Positions 28,951-39,006 of a stretch of 64,000 bases of DNA are shown here, piece after piece (positions within the stretch are counted from its first letter, which is position 1; the number at the start of each line of letters is the position of its first letter). The position numbers and the translations under genes are program-made. The notes beneath the pieces were generated by a model. It had not been told where the DNA came from. It worked only from the letters and a program-made list of their open reading frames with translations, and searched no databases. This stretch comes from Saccharicrinis sp963677245 (GTDB lineage: Bacteria > Bacteroidota > Bacteroidia > Bacteroidales > Marinilabiliaceae): NCBI GenBank assembly GCA_963677245.1, contig OY781921.1:5208001-5272000 (forward strand), read 5' to 3'.

Positions 28951-29457
28951 ATGCCGTTTAACCAACTGAAAAGATATAATCAACTTTTAGAATTAGCAGC
29001 TTTAAACCCTGCACAACAGAAGAAATCGTTATTAGCAATTTTCGACAGGGATATTACCAATAATCCATCATTTAAGTTTAGGACAAAGCAGATTACTCCT
29101 ACGCCCAAAGATGGAGAAATAAAGATGAGTACTTTATATACTCATTTAACAACAGTTATAGTTGATAAGCAAACCCGAAAAAGAGAATTTGATAACGATA
29201 GAGCTGTTCGGCTACATTGGGTAAAATACCATGTTGATGAAAATAAAAATGACAACATGCTTATTTTCTCGGTGAAAGAACCGGAAGGAAACAGAACATA
29301 CATTTATGACAAAGATGAAAGTTATGTCATTGTATTAGAACCTTTGAGGGCTAAAGATGAATACTATCTGCTTACAGCCTACTATGTAAAAGGTAAAGAT
29401 GCAAAGCGAAATAAATTTGAGAAAAAATATAAAAGACGATTAAATGAAGTGCTATAA
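28951..29457 (+). CDS. PBECR-like nuclease-fold protein
   Basis: 168 residues. The arrangement RAVRLHWVKYHVDEN, then IYDKDESYVIVLEPL and DEYYLLTAYYVKGKDAKRNKFEKKY resembles the phage Barnase/EndoU/colicin E5-D/RelE-like (PBECR) nuclease fold, with conserved His, a central strand pair and a Lys-rich end. If so it would cut RNA. It starts one base after the DUF3800 stop and is the last gene before the intergenic element and hsdR. The family assignment is from pattern memory and tentative. Confidence 0.5.
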   Translation: MPFNQLKRYNQLLELAALNPAQQKKSLLAIFDRDITNNPSFKFRTKQITPTPKDGEIKMSTLYTHLTTVIVDKQTRKREFDNDRAVRLHWVKYHVDENKNDNMLIFSVKEPEGNRTYIYDKDESYVIVLEPLRAKDEYYLLTAYYVKGKDAKRNKFEKKYKRRLNEVL

Positions 29458-29461
29458 ACGC

Positions 29462-29524
29462 AAAAAACGCATAACATCGAGGCTGTGCGTTTTTCGATTT
29501 CCTTCCTCCGAACGGTAGGATGAA
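29462..29524 (+). promoter_or_regulatory. Conserved hsdR-leader element, copy 1 (hairpin plus conserved block)
   Basis: AAAAACGCATA...TGTGCGTTTTT forms a terminator-like hairpin. It is followed by a 22-base block (29503-29524, TTCCTCCGAACGG then TAGGATGAA) found identically, same orientation relative to hsdR, before the second hsdR. A perfect palindrome GCGTTTAAACGC (29582-29593) follows just before hsdR. It probably ends the upstream transcript and controls hsdR separately. Confidence 0.65.
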
Positions 29525-29621
29525 CTCGCTACAAATATAAATCATTTTTGACGTAAATGTCAAATATTGATGCAAAATAATGCGTTTAAACGCTTTTATA
29601 AATTAGATTAAGAAATTATAA

Positions 29622-32483
29622 ATGAGCCGACAAACTGAACAAATACTGGAAGACCAGCTTATTGAGCAATTGCAAAATATGGGTTATGGTTTGGTGCAAA
29701 TAAAGGATGAGACAGAGTTAATATCCAACCTAAAAAAGCAACTTGAGAAGCATAACGGCATAACATTTTCAGATGAAGAGTTCAAAAAAGTCATGAACAT
29801 TCTAACGAAAGGCTCTGTATTTGAAAAAGCAAAAACTCTCCGCCAGAAACAGCATATTGTTCGGGAAAATGGCGAAAACCTATACTTTGAATTCATCAAT
29901 ACTGAAAAGTGGCGTCAAAACCAATTTCAGGTTACAAACCAAGTAACAATTGAAGGGCAATATAAAAACCGTTACGATGTTACAATACTAATTAATGGTT
30001 TACCATTGGTTCAAATTGAGTTAAAACGCAGAGGTTTAGAATTAAAAGAAGCTTTCAATCAAATCAATCGTTATCAAAAGCACTCCTTTGGTGCAAATTC
30101 AGCTCTATTCCAATATGTTCAGATATTTGTTATTAGCAATGGTGTCAACACGAAATACTATGCCAATAATCGAAACCAGTCATTTAAACAAACCTTTTAC
30201 TGGACTGATAAAGAAAATAAACGATTAACTAATATTCTTAACGGATTTACCAGCGATTTCCTTGAGCCATGCCATATATCAAAGATGATATGTAAGTACA
30301 TCGTACTTAACGAAACGGCAAAAATTCTTATGGTGCTTCGTCCGTACCAATATTATGCCGTTGAAGCTTTAATAGATAGAGTATTACATAGCAGAAAGAA
30401 TGGTTATATATGGCACACAACTGGCTCTGGAAAAACTCTAACATCCTTTAAAGCCAGTCAAATATTAACCAATGTTGACAAGGTTAAAAAAGTGGTTTTT
30501 GTTGTTGACCGGAAAGATTTAGATTACCAAACCACAAAAGAATTCAACAGCTTTAGCAAAGGCTGTATTGATGGTACTGACAATACTAAGCAATTAGTAA
30601 AACAATTTACTGATGATACAAAACTAATTGTTACAACAATCCAAAAACTGAATACGGCAATTAGTAAAAAGCAGTATTTATCCAAGATGGAGCAACTGCA
30701 AGGTGAGCGCATCATTTTTATATTTGATGAGTGTCATCGCTCGCAATTTGGAGAAACCCACAATAGGATAAAAACATTCTTTAAAAGTCCTCAAATGTTT
30801 GGCTTCACCGGAACGCCTATATTTGCTGACAATGCTGTAAAAAATGAGTTAGGTAAACGTACAACCAAGGAACTTTTTGAAGATTGCTTACATAAATATG
30901 TGATCACTGATGCTATAAAAGATGAAAATGTTTTAAAATTTTCAGTTGAGTATGTTGGTCGCTACAAGCAAAAAGAAGATAAAGAAACTAATATAGATAT
31001 TGAAGTCGAGGATATTGATACCAAGGAGTTGATGGAATCTCCACAACGCATTGAAAAGATTACTGATTATATATTGGCACATCATAATCGTAAAACACAT
31101 AGTAAAGAGTTTACTGCTATGTTTTGCGTAAGTAGCATTGAAACCTTGGTAAAATACTATGACCTGTTGCAAACTAAAAAAGAAGCCGGAGAGCATAATC
31201 TAAAAATTGCAACTATTTTTAGCTTTACGGCTAATGAAGAAGATACCGATGCCAATGGATTCCTCCCTGAAGAATTATCTATGGCAGCAGAACCGGGAGC
31301 TACTTATGGTAAAATATCGCAGCATAGTAGGGAAAAGCTTGACCAATACATTGACGATTACAACAAAATGTTTGGTAGCAAGTTCTCCACTAAAGACAGT
31401 CAATCATTTTATAACTACTACAACGATATATCTAAAAAAGTAAAAGAACGTCAAATAGATATTTTACTTGTAGTTAACATGTTTCTTACCGGATTTGACA
31501 GCAAAGCTCTTAACACACTATACGTTGATAAAAACCTTAAGTACCATGGCTTAATTCAGGCATATTCCAGAACTAACCGAATATTAAATGAGCAGAAATC
31601 ACAAGGTAATATCGTTGTTTTCCGAAACTTAAAAAAAGCTACTGATGATGCAATAACACTCTTCAGTAATAAGGATGCGATAGAGGTTATTATCATGGAG
31701 CCATACGAGGATTATGTGAGTAAAATAAATGAAGCTTTTGAAGCTCTTCAGGAAATAGCTCCAACAATTGATAGTGTAAATGATTTAAAAAGTGAAGAAG
31801 ATGAGCTGAAATTCATTAAAGCATTTCGTGATTTAATGAGGATTAAGAACATCTTAACCACATTTGCTGATTTTGATTGGCAAGATTTGGAAATGGAGGA
31901 GCAGGATTTCGAAGATTATAAAAGTAAATATCTAGACCTACATGATAAAGTAAAATCTGACCACCAAAAAGAGAAGGTTTCAATCTTGGATGATGTTGAT
32001 TTTGAGTTAGAATTGATTCATAAAGATGATGTGGATGTAAGTTACATTTTGAAACTTTTGGCAAACCTGAAAGACTCAACACAAGATGAAAAGGAGAAAC
32101 GTCAAAAAGAAATACTTGACTTATTATCTGGTGAAGCTCATCTAAGAAGTAAGCGTGAATTAATTGAGCGCTTTATTCAGGAAAACATGCCAATTATCGA
32201 AGATTCAGATAATATACCTGAAGAATTTGAAAAGTACTGGAATATAGAGCAAGTAAAAGCTTTTAATTCTCTTGTGAAAGAAGAAAAGCTTTCCGAAAAC
32301 AAAACTCAAAAGCTCATAGAGCAATATCTGTTTGCAGAAAGAGAGCCACTACGAGATGAAGTGTTAGCCCTTATAGAAGGCGAGCAACCATCAGTTCTTC
32401 TCCGTAAGAAAACCGGAGACCGGATACTTAGTAAAATAATTGGTTTTGTTGAAACCTTTGTCAATGGTATGGTTGGGAAATAA
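29622..32483 (+). CDS. hsdR: Type I restriction endonuclease subunit R (system 1)
   Basis: 953 residues. N-terminal PD-(D/E)xK nuclease region with LPLVQIELKRRG (about 127-138), then SF2 translocase with Walker A TTGSGKT (about 266), DECHRSQFG (DEAH-like box, about 370), FTGTPIF, and motif VI QAYSRTNRIL; the C-terminal part is helical. It translocates DNA and cuts unmethylated DNA with HsdM and HsdS. It is separated from hsdM-hsdS by three accessory genes and its own leader element. Highly similar throughout to the second HsdR at 55598-58489. Confidence 0.95.
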   Translation: MSRQTEQILEDQLIEQLQNMGYGLVQIKDETELISNLKKQLEKHNGITFSDEEFKKVMNILTKGSVFEKAKTLRQKQHIVRENGENLYFEFINTEKWRQNQFQVTNQVTIEGQYKNRYDVTILINGLPLVQIELKRRGLELKEAFNQINRYQKHSFGANSALFQYVQIFVISNGVNTKYYANNRNQSFKQTFYWTDKENKRLTNILNGFTSDFLEPCHISKMICKYIVLNETAKILMVLRPYQYYAVEALIDRVLHSRKNGYIWHTTGSGKTLTSFKASQILTNVDKVKKVVFVVDRKDLDYQTTKEFNSFSKGCIDGTDNTKQLVKQFTDDTKLIVTTIQKLNTAISKKQYLSKMEQLQGERIIFIFDECHRSQFGETHNRIKTFFKSPQMFGFTGTPIFADNAVKNELGKRTTKELFEDCLHKYVITDAIKDENVLKFSVEYVGRYKQKEDKETNIDIEVEDIDTKELMESPQRIEKITDYILAHHNRKTHSKEFTAMFCVSSIETLVKYYDLLQTKKEAGEHNLKIATIFSFTANEEDTDANGFLPEELSMAAEPGATYGKISQHSREKLDQYIDDYNKMFGSKFSTKDSQSFYNYYNDISKKVKERQIDILLVVNMFLTGFDSKALNTLYVDKNLKYHGLIQAYSRTNRILNEQKSQGNIVVFRNLKKATDDAITLFSNKDAIEVIIMEPYEDYVSKINEAFEALQEIAPTIDSVNDLKSEEDELKFIKAFRDLMRIKNILTTFADFDWQDLEMEEQDFEDYKSKYLDLHDKVKSDHQKEKVSILDDVDFELELIHKDDVDVSYILKLLANLKDSTQDEKEKRQKEILDLLSGEAHLRSKRELIERFIQENMPIIEDSDNIPEEFEKYWNIEQVKAFNSLVKEEKLSENKTQKLIEQYLFAEREPLRDEVLALIEGEQPSVLLRKKTGDRILSKIIGFVETFVNGMVGK

Positions 32484-32586
32484 AATTTACCTCTGTGAAT
32501 AATCTACTAATCATCTGGTGTATGAATAAGGAGTATATAAGCATTGAAAATATGAATCATAAACCTTTCTAATTCACAGCTTTAAT

Positions 32587-35500
32587 ATGAACTTAAGTAA
32601 TGCACATGAAGGATATGAATATCAAGATTTATTAACTGCTTATTTTATCCTATATTGGATTCTCGAAGATATCAGTAGCTCCTTTGTTATTGACAAAAAA
32701 GAATACGAGAATGATAAATTTGATGATTTAACAATTATCAATAGTAAAGGAGTATATAAGAAGCAAATAAAATACAGCAACCCTACGAGTAATCACACCT
32801 TGGGTAAAAGTGATTTATCCACAGATGGTTCTTATAAACTAGCGATTGATGAATTATTCAATTCGTGGAGTTCATATTCAGGACAAGACCTTATTGACCT
32901 TAGACTTTGTTTAGCGTGGAATAATCCGACGGATGAGTTAATAGAAATACTTGAACCTTCTTTAAAGGCAAAGTCTTTTGATAATCATCCTACAAAGCTT
33001 TTTAAAATATGTGGACAAAAACTATGGCCAGCTGACCAAGAGCCAATTTCTAATTGGAGAAGGTTAAAAGCCAAATCTGATGAAATTAATAGAGATGAAT
33101 TTCTTAAATTTTGCGATAACCTAGTAATTGAAACAAATCTACCTAAATCTAGCATAGATATTTACAGTCCGGATGCACTGGAAAAAATTGTACTTGATCA
33201 AGTTGAAAGACTAGGTATTGGTTCTTTTCCCAATGATAATATTAAGAAAGAAGAATTTGTTTTAGGTTTATCCTCATTAATCAGAAAATCAAGAAGTAAA
33301 GGATTTCAACTAACTACTGACGAAATTTTTAATCATTTCCAGATAAAAACTAACTATGGCTCAATAGAACAAGTTTTTCCAATCGATGAATCAAAAAACG
33401 TTCCACTTAAAGATAATATATCCTATATCTTAAAAACCCTTATTGAGAATAAAAAAGTAATCCTTAATGGAGAACCGGGGAGTGGAAAGTCATGGGTTAT
33501 TAATAACCTTGTTAAGGAACTAAACAATAAGAAAATAAAATCAATAAAACATTATTGCTACACTGATATACAGGATAAACTTCAAAAAGAAAGAATTCAG
33601 AAAAACATATTCTTTGGGAACCTTATAAATGATATACTTAAAGAGTTTCCAGAGTTAAAAGAAAAAAAATATAGAAGATATGCCAGTGACCTTTTTGAAT
33701 TAAATCTTTTAATAGAACACATACCGGAGCCAACAGTATTAATTATTGATGGATTAGACCACATTAATCGAGTTTTTAATTACAGACCTTATCATGATTT
33801 ATCACTAAATGATATTGAAATAATTAATGAAATAAAAAAGATTAACTGTTCTGATAATCTTTCAATTTTTGTTGCTTCTCAACCTATTACAGAAATTGAT
33901 GAAATTACTGATTTTAAAAGAATTTCTATACCAAGCTGGGCTATTGAAGATGTAAGAGCCCTAATGAGTAAAATGTACCTAAGTGAAATCTCATTGGGTG
34001 ATTCCACATTATCTGAACTTCTTCTAATAAAAAGTCAAGGTAATCCACTCTACCTAACCTATTTAATTGAAGAATTAAAAAGTGTTTCAGTTATAGATAA
34101 AGATGCTGTAAATGAACTACCTCCCTATTCCTATAACTTAAGTGAATACTATAAATATATCCTATCTAAAGTTGAGTTAGGTAGAGATGTTCCTTTAGCA
34201 TTATCAGCAGTAAATTTTACTTTAACAAAAAATGAGTTAAAAGATATTACAGGTCTAGGAACTTATGTTGATGATTCATTGTCTGCATTAAAGCCCGTAT
34301 TAAAGCAAAATACTTCAAGCAATGGTTATATTATATATCACGAAAGTTTTAGACGTTATATTATTGAATATTTAAAAACCAAAGAAATTGTTGAAGCAAG
34401 AATTTTTAGACCTGTAATTGATTGGTTTGAGAAACAAGATTTTTTTACATATCCAAAGGCTTATCGTTTTTACTTACAACTCATAGTAGATGGTTCTTAT
34501 TTTTCTAAAGCTTTAAAGTTTATTTCAAAAGACTTTCTAAAAAACTGTTTGTATTCTGGCCACCCATGGGAAATAATCGAAAACAACTATAAGCTTTTGG
34601 CTAAAGCAGGTAGTGAATCCAAGGATTTCGCTAATATTATTTTGCTTAATGAAATCAATAAAACACTTTCAGGAATTGAGGATGAGTATGGTGAAGCTTT
34701 TATGTTTTACATTGAAGCGTTGGGTCACTATATTGGGTTTGAGCAGGTCTCAAACTTTTTAGTCTTTGAAGGCAATCCAACATTACCATTAAAACAAGGT
34801 CTAGAAGTTTGCTATATAATCGATAATAAAAATAAAGTAGCTCCTTGGAATTATTATTGGGACTATTTTAAAGAAGGAGAACCCATTCGATATGAAGATT
34901 TTCATTTGTATTCTAAACTACTTATAGCAACATCAAATAAAGAAAAGCTCATTGAAATTGGCAGGAAAATTATTGATAGAGGTTTATTTGAATTTGGTTA
35001 CATTTTAGCTGATGAATGCAATAATTCAAATAATCAAGAGTTTCTAGGTGAACTATTAAGAGAATCAGCCGAATTAAATTCAATTATTAATGAGGTTGAT
35101 AAGAAATCAAATATTGAGCATATCAGTTTATTGGATATGGCCAATGAAATTATTGAATATGAAAATGTTTTTGATAGTGAAGTACCTCAAATAAAATCCT
35201 TCTTTATCCAAGTTAGAGAGCAAACCTCAGATAACAAGACAATTGACCAAATCATTCATCTGTTTTCCGCAAAAAATTGGTTTTATAATTGGCTAATTTA
35301 TTATATAAAGATTATCCGTATCCAAAGCGGTGTTAATAATTGTTCAGAGGAGGTTAGAACGGCTTTTGATTACCTAACCTATACAACAGAACCATTTAAA
35401 GGAAAACCAAGGACATGTGACCTATACTCTTTAAGTGATTTTATAAATTCATCGATTTGCGATGGCGTATCTTTAATTCAAAATACCGAAGATTGGAAAT

Positions 35501-38223
35501 ACGTATTAGATATTTTAACAAAAACCAGTATAGATACAACAACGTATTTACAAAACTCACCTAGTGGACCATTTGCCACTCATAGGTATTTCAAATTATG
35601 TATTGATTTTTTAAACTCTGAAAATGCTGAAATTATAGCTGAAACCTTAGAGAATCTCTATTTGCACTATGAAAAGTGGCAATTTCATTCATTCCTTGCG
35701 GAATACTGTTTTCAACTGGTTAAGGTATTTGCATTTTTAAACCGTGGATATGAAGTTGAAAAGTATTTTAAGCAAGGGGTCGATTATGTTTTAGGTTATA
35801 CTTGGCGTAGAGATTTGACTTTAGAAGATTTGACAGAAAGCATAGAGAGTTTACATCAAATTAATAGCACTTTAGGTAATGAATACATTCTTAAACTAAA
35901 AGATTTGGTAGATTCTGTTGTCGAACACACTGACGGTAAGGATACTAAACACTTTCCGGTTGAATGGTTTGAAAAATTTTACAACATAAATCCAAAAAAT
36001 GCAAGTTTGTATTTGCTTAAAGAATTATCTGATGTAAGATATGACTGGCGATTAGAATCATCCTTTAACTATCTCCTAAATCAATCACAAGGAAATATTA
36101 ATCCTTTAATTGAAAGTTTTCTACACCAAACACTTATTGTAGAGTCAAGCGAAAATCATATTATGACCGGATTAAATTTATCTGAATCTGTTAATAATAT
36201 TGCTGAGAGTGCACTTTATGGTAGTTTAAGATCAAAACTAAAAATAAGGCAGAATTCTGAACGTTCGCATTTTCTTCAAGATGAATTAAGAAAAAAACAA
36301 CGTCAACTTGGTCTTACAGATAAATTTTTCTCTAATTATAAGGTTAGAAATAGCAGACCAACACAAAATATCGACCCAATTGTAAAGCTCAAAAATGAGT
36401 GCATATCAAGAAAAGAGTTTTCAGATATGTCATCTTCTGAGCTTTCAAATTATCTGAAGGACAACCCTATCACAAAAAAGGATATTCAATCACTTATATA
36501 CAAATTTGATAGCTACACAGAACTTACACCTGAATTTAAAGAAGTTATTGAATATCTAGTGGGTAAAAATGAACGTTATCATGACGAAAAGAATATAGAT
36601 TTAATACCTCTATTTGATAGTGAAACTGATTCTTCCATTTACTTTTGGGTAGCTCGTTTTGTTTACCAAAAGGATGGTTGGTTTAAAAGTCTATCTAACA
36701 TTAAAGCATTTCAAAAAGCCTATAAACTAAATCCAGAAAAGACCTTTGAGTTTTTGTTTGAGTTAATCCCGAATAAACTAGTTTTAGGTTGGAATCGAGT
36801 TTTTTCAGCAAACCTTTTTAATGCTTTAAGTAAGACTAAAATCCCTACATCGGAATTAACAGAATCATGGTTAGCCTTATATGATATCATAGAGTCCAGA
36901 TTACCTTCAACTGAAAAATATGACTGGCAACATACTTTAACCGATAATTTTCAAATGAGTATGCAAGAAATATTTGCATGCTTGTTAATTTCTCGGTTCA
37001 AATCATACTCGGTTCAAAGATACCACATTGTGATATCAGGATTAACTGTAATCTTGTTTTCAGCACCAGAACTTTTAATAAAACCAATTAAATGGTTCTT
37101 TTCTCAACATAAACAATTCAAAAAATCCGTTATCGTTGGAGTTCTTGAGTTACTTACAATCTACGATAAAGAAAACTCAAATTACATATCAAATTTTACG
37201 GAGGAACTATTAGGATTATATCCTACAAATTATTTTATGATTGATTACTTAATTGAGTACTCTTTAAATTTACCAAAACGAAAGCAACTTGTTGAAAATA
37301 CAGACCTGCATTATCCCGTAGAGAGCGATGAAGTTGATTATTTTATTCAAATAAACTATCGCCACCACATACTAATGAGAGCAGGAATAGACGTAGGTAA
37401 TCTTTTCGGAAAATATAAAGCTACATATTTTAGAAAGTACAATGATGAACTAGAGCTTTATGGTAATAGAATGTATAAAAGAGCAGCTGCAAGCATTTAC
37501 TATTCTGATTACATCCTTACTCTGATAAATGAAGATTACTACAATAAACTTAAAGGTTACGGCGATACTGAAAATGTATATAATGATTTAAAAATAGATA
37601 TTAGGACTTTAGTTGCTCAGTATCTCTCATTAATCCCTAGACCTAACAACCTATTTTCTACTAAAGAACAAAATTTTGCCAATTTATTATGTGACATTCA
37701 AACTGAAAATGGATGGGTTAGACTGGGACATTATGAGTATGAGTTAAAGAAATACGAGCATTACGAGTTAAAAGAAAATAAAACCTATGGCGGAATAGTT
37801 TTTTCGAACAATTCTGAATTTCCAATTGCAGGATATCGCTTATTTATGAATGCTATATGGGATGATATAACAATTCCATATGGTATTTCTGATGAAATAG
37901 TTTTTTCATCTATTCAAACCTATTACCAGATTGAGGATTATAAAATTCTTTGGCTGAACCCTGTAATAGTTAAACTTTTGAATTTAGAAGTTTGTCATTT
38001 CAGGGAAGGTTTAAAAGCAACGAACACAGAAGGTGAGACAGTACTGAAATTCAATAGTTGGATACATGAATATATTGCTACAGATTATAGTCACGGAGTT
38101 ATGGATGAAATCTCATTAAAAGATGGAGCCGAATTATTAATCCGAGCAGATTATTTCGATAAGATATGTGAATTATTTGATGCCAAACCTAATTATGCAG
38201 TATTTAAAACTTCTCAAGCATAA
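32587..38223 (+). CDS. Avs-like nuclease-STAND NTPase defence protein
   Basis: A single 1878-residue protein. The N-terminus (GYEYQDLLTAYFIL, then KFDDLTI and KKQIKY; Asp 46/47, Gln 60, Lys 62) matches a Cap4/DUF4297-type PD-(D/E)xK dsDNA nuclease. A STAND-type ATPase follows with Walker A GEPGSGKSW (about 295) and Walker B TVLIIDGLDHINR (about 381-393). The remaining ~1300 residues look like helical repeats, the usual ligand sensor. Antiviral STAND proteins recognise phage proteins, oligomerise and activate the nuclease. The very low GC (about 25% in one 60-base row counted) differs from the module at 42-52 kb. It lies just downstream of the type I RM operon. The exact Avs subtype is not decidable here. 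Confidence 0.75.
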   Translation: MNLSNAHEGYEYQDLLTAYFILYWILEDISSSFVIDKKEYENDKFDDLTIINSKGVYKKQIKYSNPTSNHTLGKSDLSTDGSYKLAIDELFNSWSSYSGQDLIDLRLCLAWNNPTDELIEILEPSLKAKSFDNHPTKLFKICGQKLWPADQEPISNWRRLKAKSDEINRDEFLKFCDNLVIETNLPKSSIDIYSPDALEKIVLDQVERLGIGSFPNDNIKKEEFVLGLSSLIRKSRSKGFQLTTDEIFNHFQIKTNYGSIEQVFPIDESKNVPLKDNISYILKTLIENKKVILNGEPGSGKSWVINNLVKELNNKKIKSIKHYCYTDIQDKLQKERIQKNIFFGNLINDILKEFPELKEKKYRRYASDLFELNLLIEHIPEPTVLIIDGLDHINRVFNYRPYHDLSLNDIEIINEIKKINCSDNLSIFVASQPITEIDEITDFKRISIPSWAIEDVRALMSKMYLSEISLGDSTLSELLLIKSQGNPLYLTYLIEELKSVSVIDKDAVNELPPYSYNLSEYYKYILSKVELGRDVPLALSAVNFTLTKNELKDITGLGTYVDDSLSALKPVLKQNTSSNGYIIYHESFRRYIIEYLKTKEIVEARIFRPVIDWFEKQDFFTYPKAYRFYLQLIVDGSYFSKALKFISKDFLKNCLYSGHPWEIIENNYKLLAKAGSESKDFANIILLNEINKTLSGIEDEYGEAFMFYIEALGHYIGFEQVSNFLVFEGNPTLPLKQGLEVCYIIDNKNKVAPWNYYWDYFKEGEPIRYEDFHLYSKLLIATSNKEKLIEIGRKIIDRGLFEFGYILADECNNSNNQEFLGELLRESAELNSIINEVDKKSNIEHISLLDMANEIIEYENVFDSEVPQIKSFFIQVREQTSDNKTIDQIIHLFSAKNWFYNWLIYYIKIIRIQSGVNNCSEEVRTAFDYLTYTTEPFKGKPRTCDLYSLSDFINSSICDGVSLIQNTEDWKYVLDILTKTSIDTTTYLQNSPSGPFATHRYFKLCIDFLNSENAEIIAETLENLYLHYEKWQFHSFLAEYCFQLVKVFAFLNRGYEVEKYFKQGVDYVLGYTWRRDLTLEDLTESIESLHQINSTLGNEYILKLKDLVDSVVEHTDGKDTKHFPVEWFEKFYNINPKNASLYLLKELSDVRYDWRLESSFNYLLNQSQGNINPLIESFLHQTLIVESSENHIMTGLNLSESVNNIAESALYGSLRSKLKIRQNSERSHFLQDELRKKQRQLGLTDKFFSNYKVRNSRPTQNIDPIVKLKNECISRKEFSDMSSSELSNYLKDNPITKKDIQSLIYKFDSYTELTPEFKEVIEYLVGKNERYHDEKNIDLIPLFDSETDSSIYFWVARFVYQKDGWFKSLSNIKAFQKAYKLNPEKTFEFLFELIPNKLVLGWNRVFSANLFNALSKTKIPTSELTESWLALYDIIESRLPSTEKYDWQHTLTDNFQMSMQEIFACLLISRFKSYSVQRYHIVISGLTVILFSAPELLIKPIKWFFSQHKQFKKSVIVGVLELLTIYDKENSNYISNFTEELLGLYPTNYFMIDYLIEYSLNLPKRKQLVENTDLHYPVESDEVDYFIQINYRHHILMRAGIDVGNLFGKYKATYFRKYNDELELYGNRMYKRAAASIYYSDYILTLINEDYYNKLKGYGDTENVYNDLKIDIRTLVAQYLSLIPRPNNLFSTKEQNFANLLCDIQTENGWVRLGHYEYELKKYEHYELKENKTYGGIVFSNNSEFPIAGYRLFMNAIWDDITIPYGISDEIVFSSIQTYYQIEDYKILWLNPVIVKLLNLEVCHFREGLKATNTEGETVLKFNSWIHEYIATDYSHGVMDEISLKDGAELLIRADYFDKICELFDAKPNYAVFKTSQA

Positions 38224-38593
38224 AAGTTTTATCAAATTATGGTATAATTTCACTTTTTGCTAATTTTACACAACTAGCTTTCAAGGGTATAATGTAATAA
38301 ATTATGCCCAACATATTAAAACATTCTCAATGGATAAGCCTAAACACCGGGCTTATTGTCGTTTATTCCGACCTATTCCCAGTAAGTAACATATTTCAGG
38401 TCAAATATAGTCTTCAAAATCTGGTACGTACTCAAAAGCCTTTTAATTATCATCGTAATAAGCTGAAAAGCAGGTTAAATATTCAAAAAAGCATAAAAAA
38501 ACAGGTAAAATCAATAAGTAAGTATCCAAGGAGCTTGTTTTTCCGGATTGATTTTGAACTTTCCATTTGGTTAATTAAACTAAATCCATGGTT
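38224..38593. other. Gap without a convincing gene
   Basis: About 370 bases between the STAND gene and the DUF4248 gene. It is A+T rich, contains a weak hairpin (AAGCC...GGCTT near 38337-38355) and a 99-codon frame at 38304-38603 with unconvincing composition. It probably carries the promoter for the DUF4248 gene. Confidence 0.4.
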
Positions 38594-38827
38594 ATGTCGA
38601 TAGGAAGGACTATTTTAAAACAGGATTTAGTTAAAAAACTTTATCCTAATAGTGTGTCTGTAAGAGCTGCAATGCAACAGCTAAGGCGTGAAATTGAAAT
38701 TTGTCCAGAGTTAAAAGAGCAAATTGCAAATGCCGGAAACCCTAAACGACACTTCTACACAAAGCAGCAACTATTAATTATTCTTAAACACTTTTGTATT
38801 ACTATGGAAGAATTTCTTGAGCTATAA
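38594..38827 (+). CDS. DUF4248 small DNA-binding-like protein, copy 1
   Basis: Start ATG 38594 is preferred over 38588 because it aligns end to end with the second copy at 53204-53437. The ~77 residues read RTILKQDLVKKLYPNSVSV...AMQQLRREIEICPEL..., the DUF4248 pattern, probably a small winged-helix protein. Both copies share most residues (QLRREIE, CPELKEQIANAG). It stands alone before the IS-interrupted nuclease gene. Function is unknown to me; regulation of an element is plausible. Confidence 0.75.
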   Translation: MSIGRTILKQDLVKKLYPNSVSVRAAMQQLRREIEICPELKEQIANAGNPKRHFYTKQQLLIILKHFCITMEEFLEL

Positions 38828-38959
38828 AATATTTTCATAAGGCGTTTTTTGCATTATCAGTTTAATCAAGAGGTATTTTAAATTTATTTTGTTAATATGA
38901 GGTTTTAATAAAAAAATCAGTAACGAAATAGGCTATAACCTTGTAATAAAAAAAATAAA

Positions 38960-39006
38960 ATGAGCTTAGAAGCAAAATCACAGGAGTTAAAAGATATAGT
39001 TGCAAC
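38960..39006 (+). pseudogene. 5' fragment of nuclease gene split by IS4-family element
   Basis: ATG 38960 starts MSLEAKSQELKDIVA and runs directly into the IS left end. Joining base 39006 to base 40380 (removing the IS and one 9-bp target copy) continues the frame as TYNTAWFLGHLSDLMKH into the downstream coding region, giving one 569-residue protein. This is direct evidence of a gene disrupted by transposition. Confidence 0.85.
38998..39006. repeat. Target-site duplication, left copy
   Basis: AGTTGCAAC, repeated exactly at 40371-40379, flanking the IS. A 9-bp duplication fits the IS4 family. Confidence 0.85.

Noticed and set aside
38304..38603. 99-codon frame before the DUF4248 gene
   Set aside because: Overlaps the DUF4248 start, has an unconvincing residue composition and no recognisable motif; more likely a chance frame.
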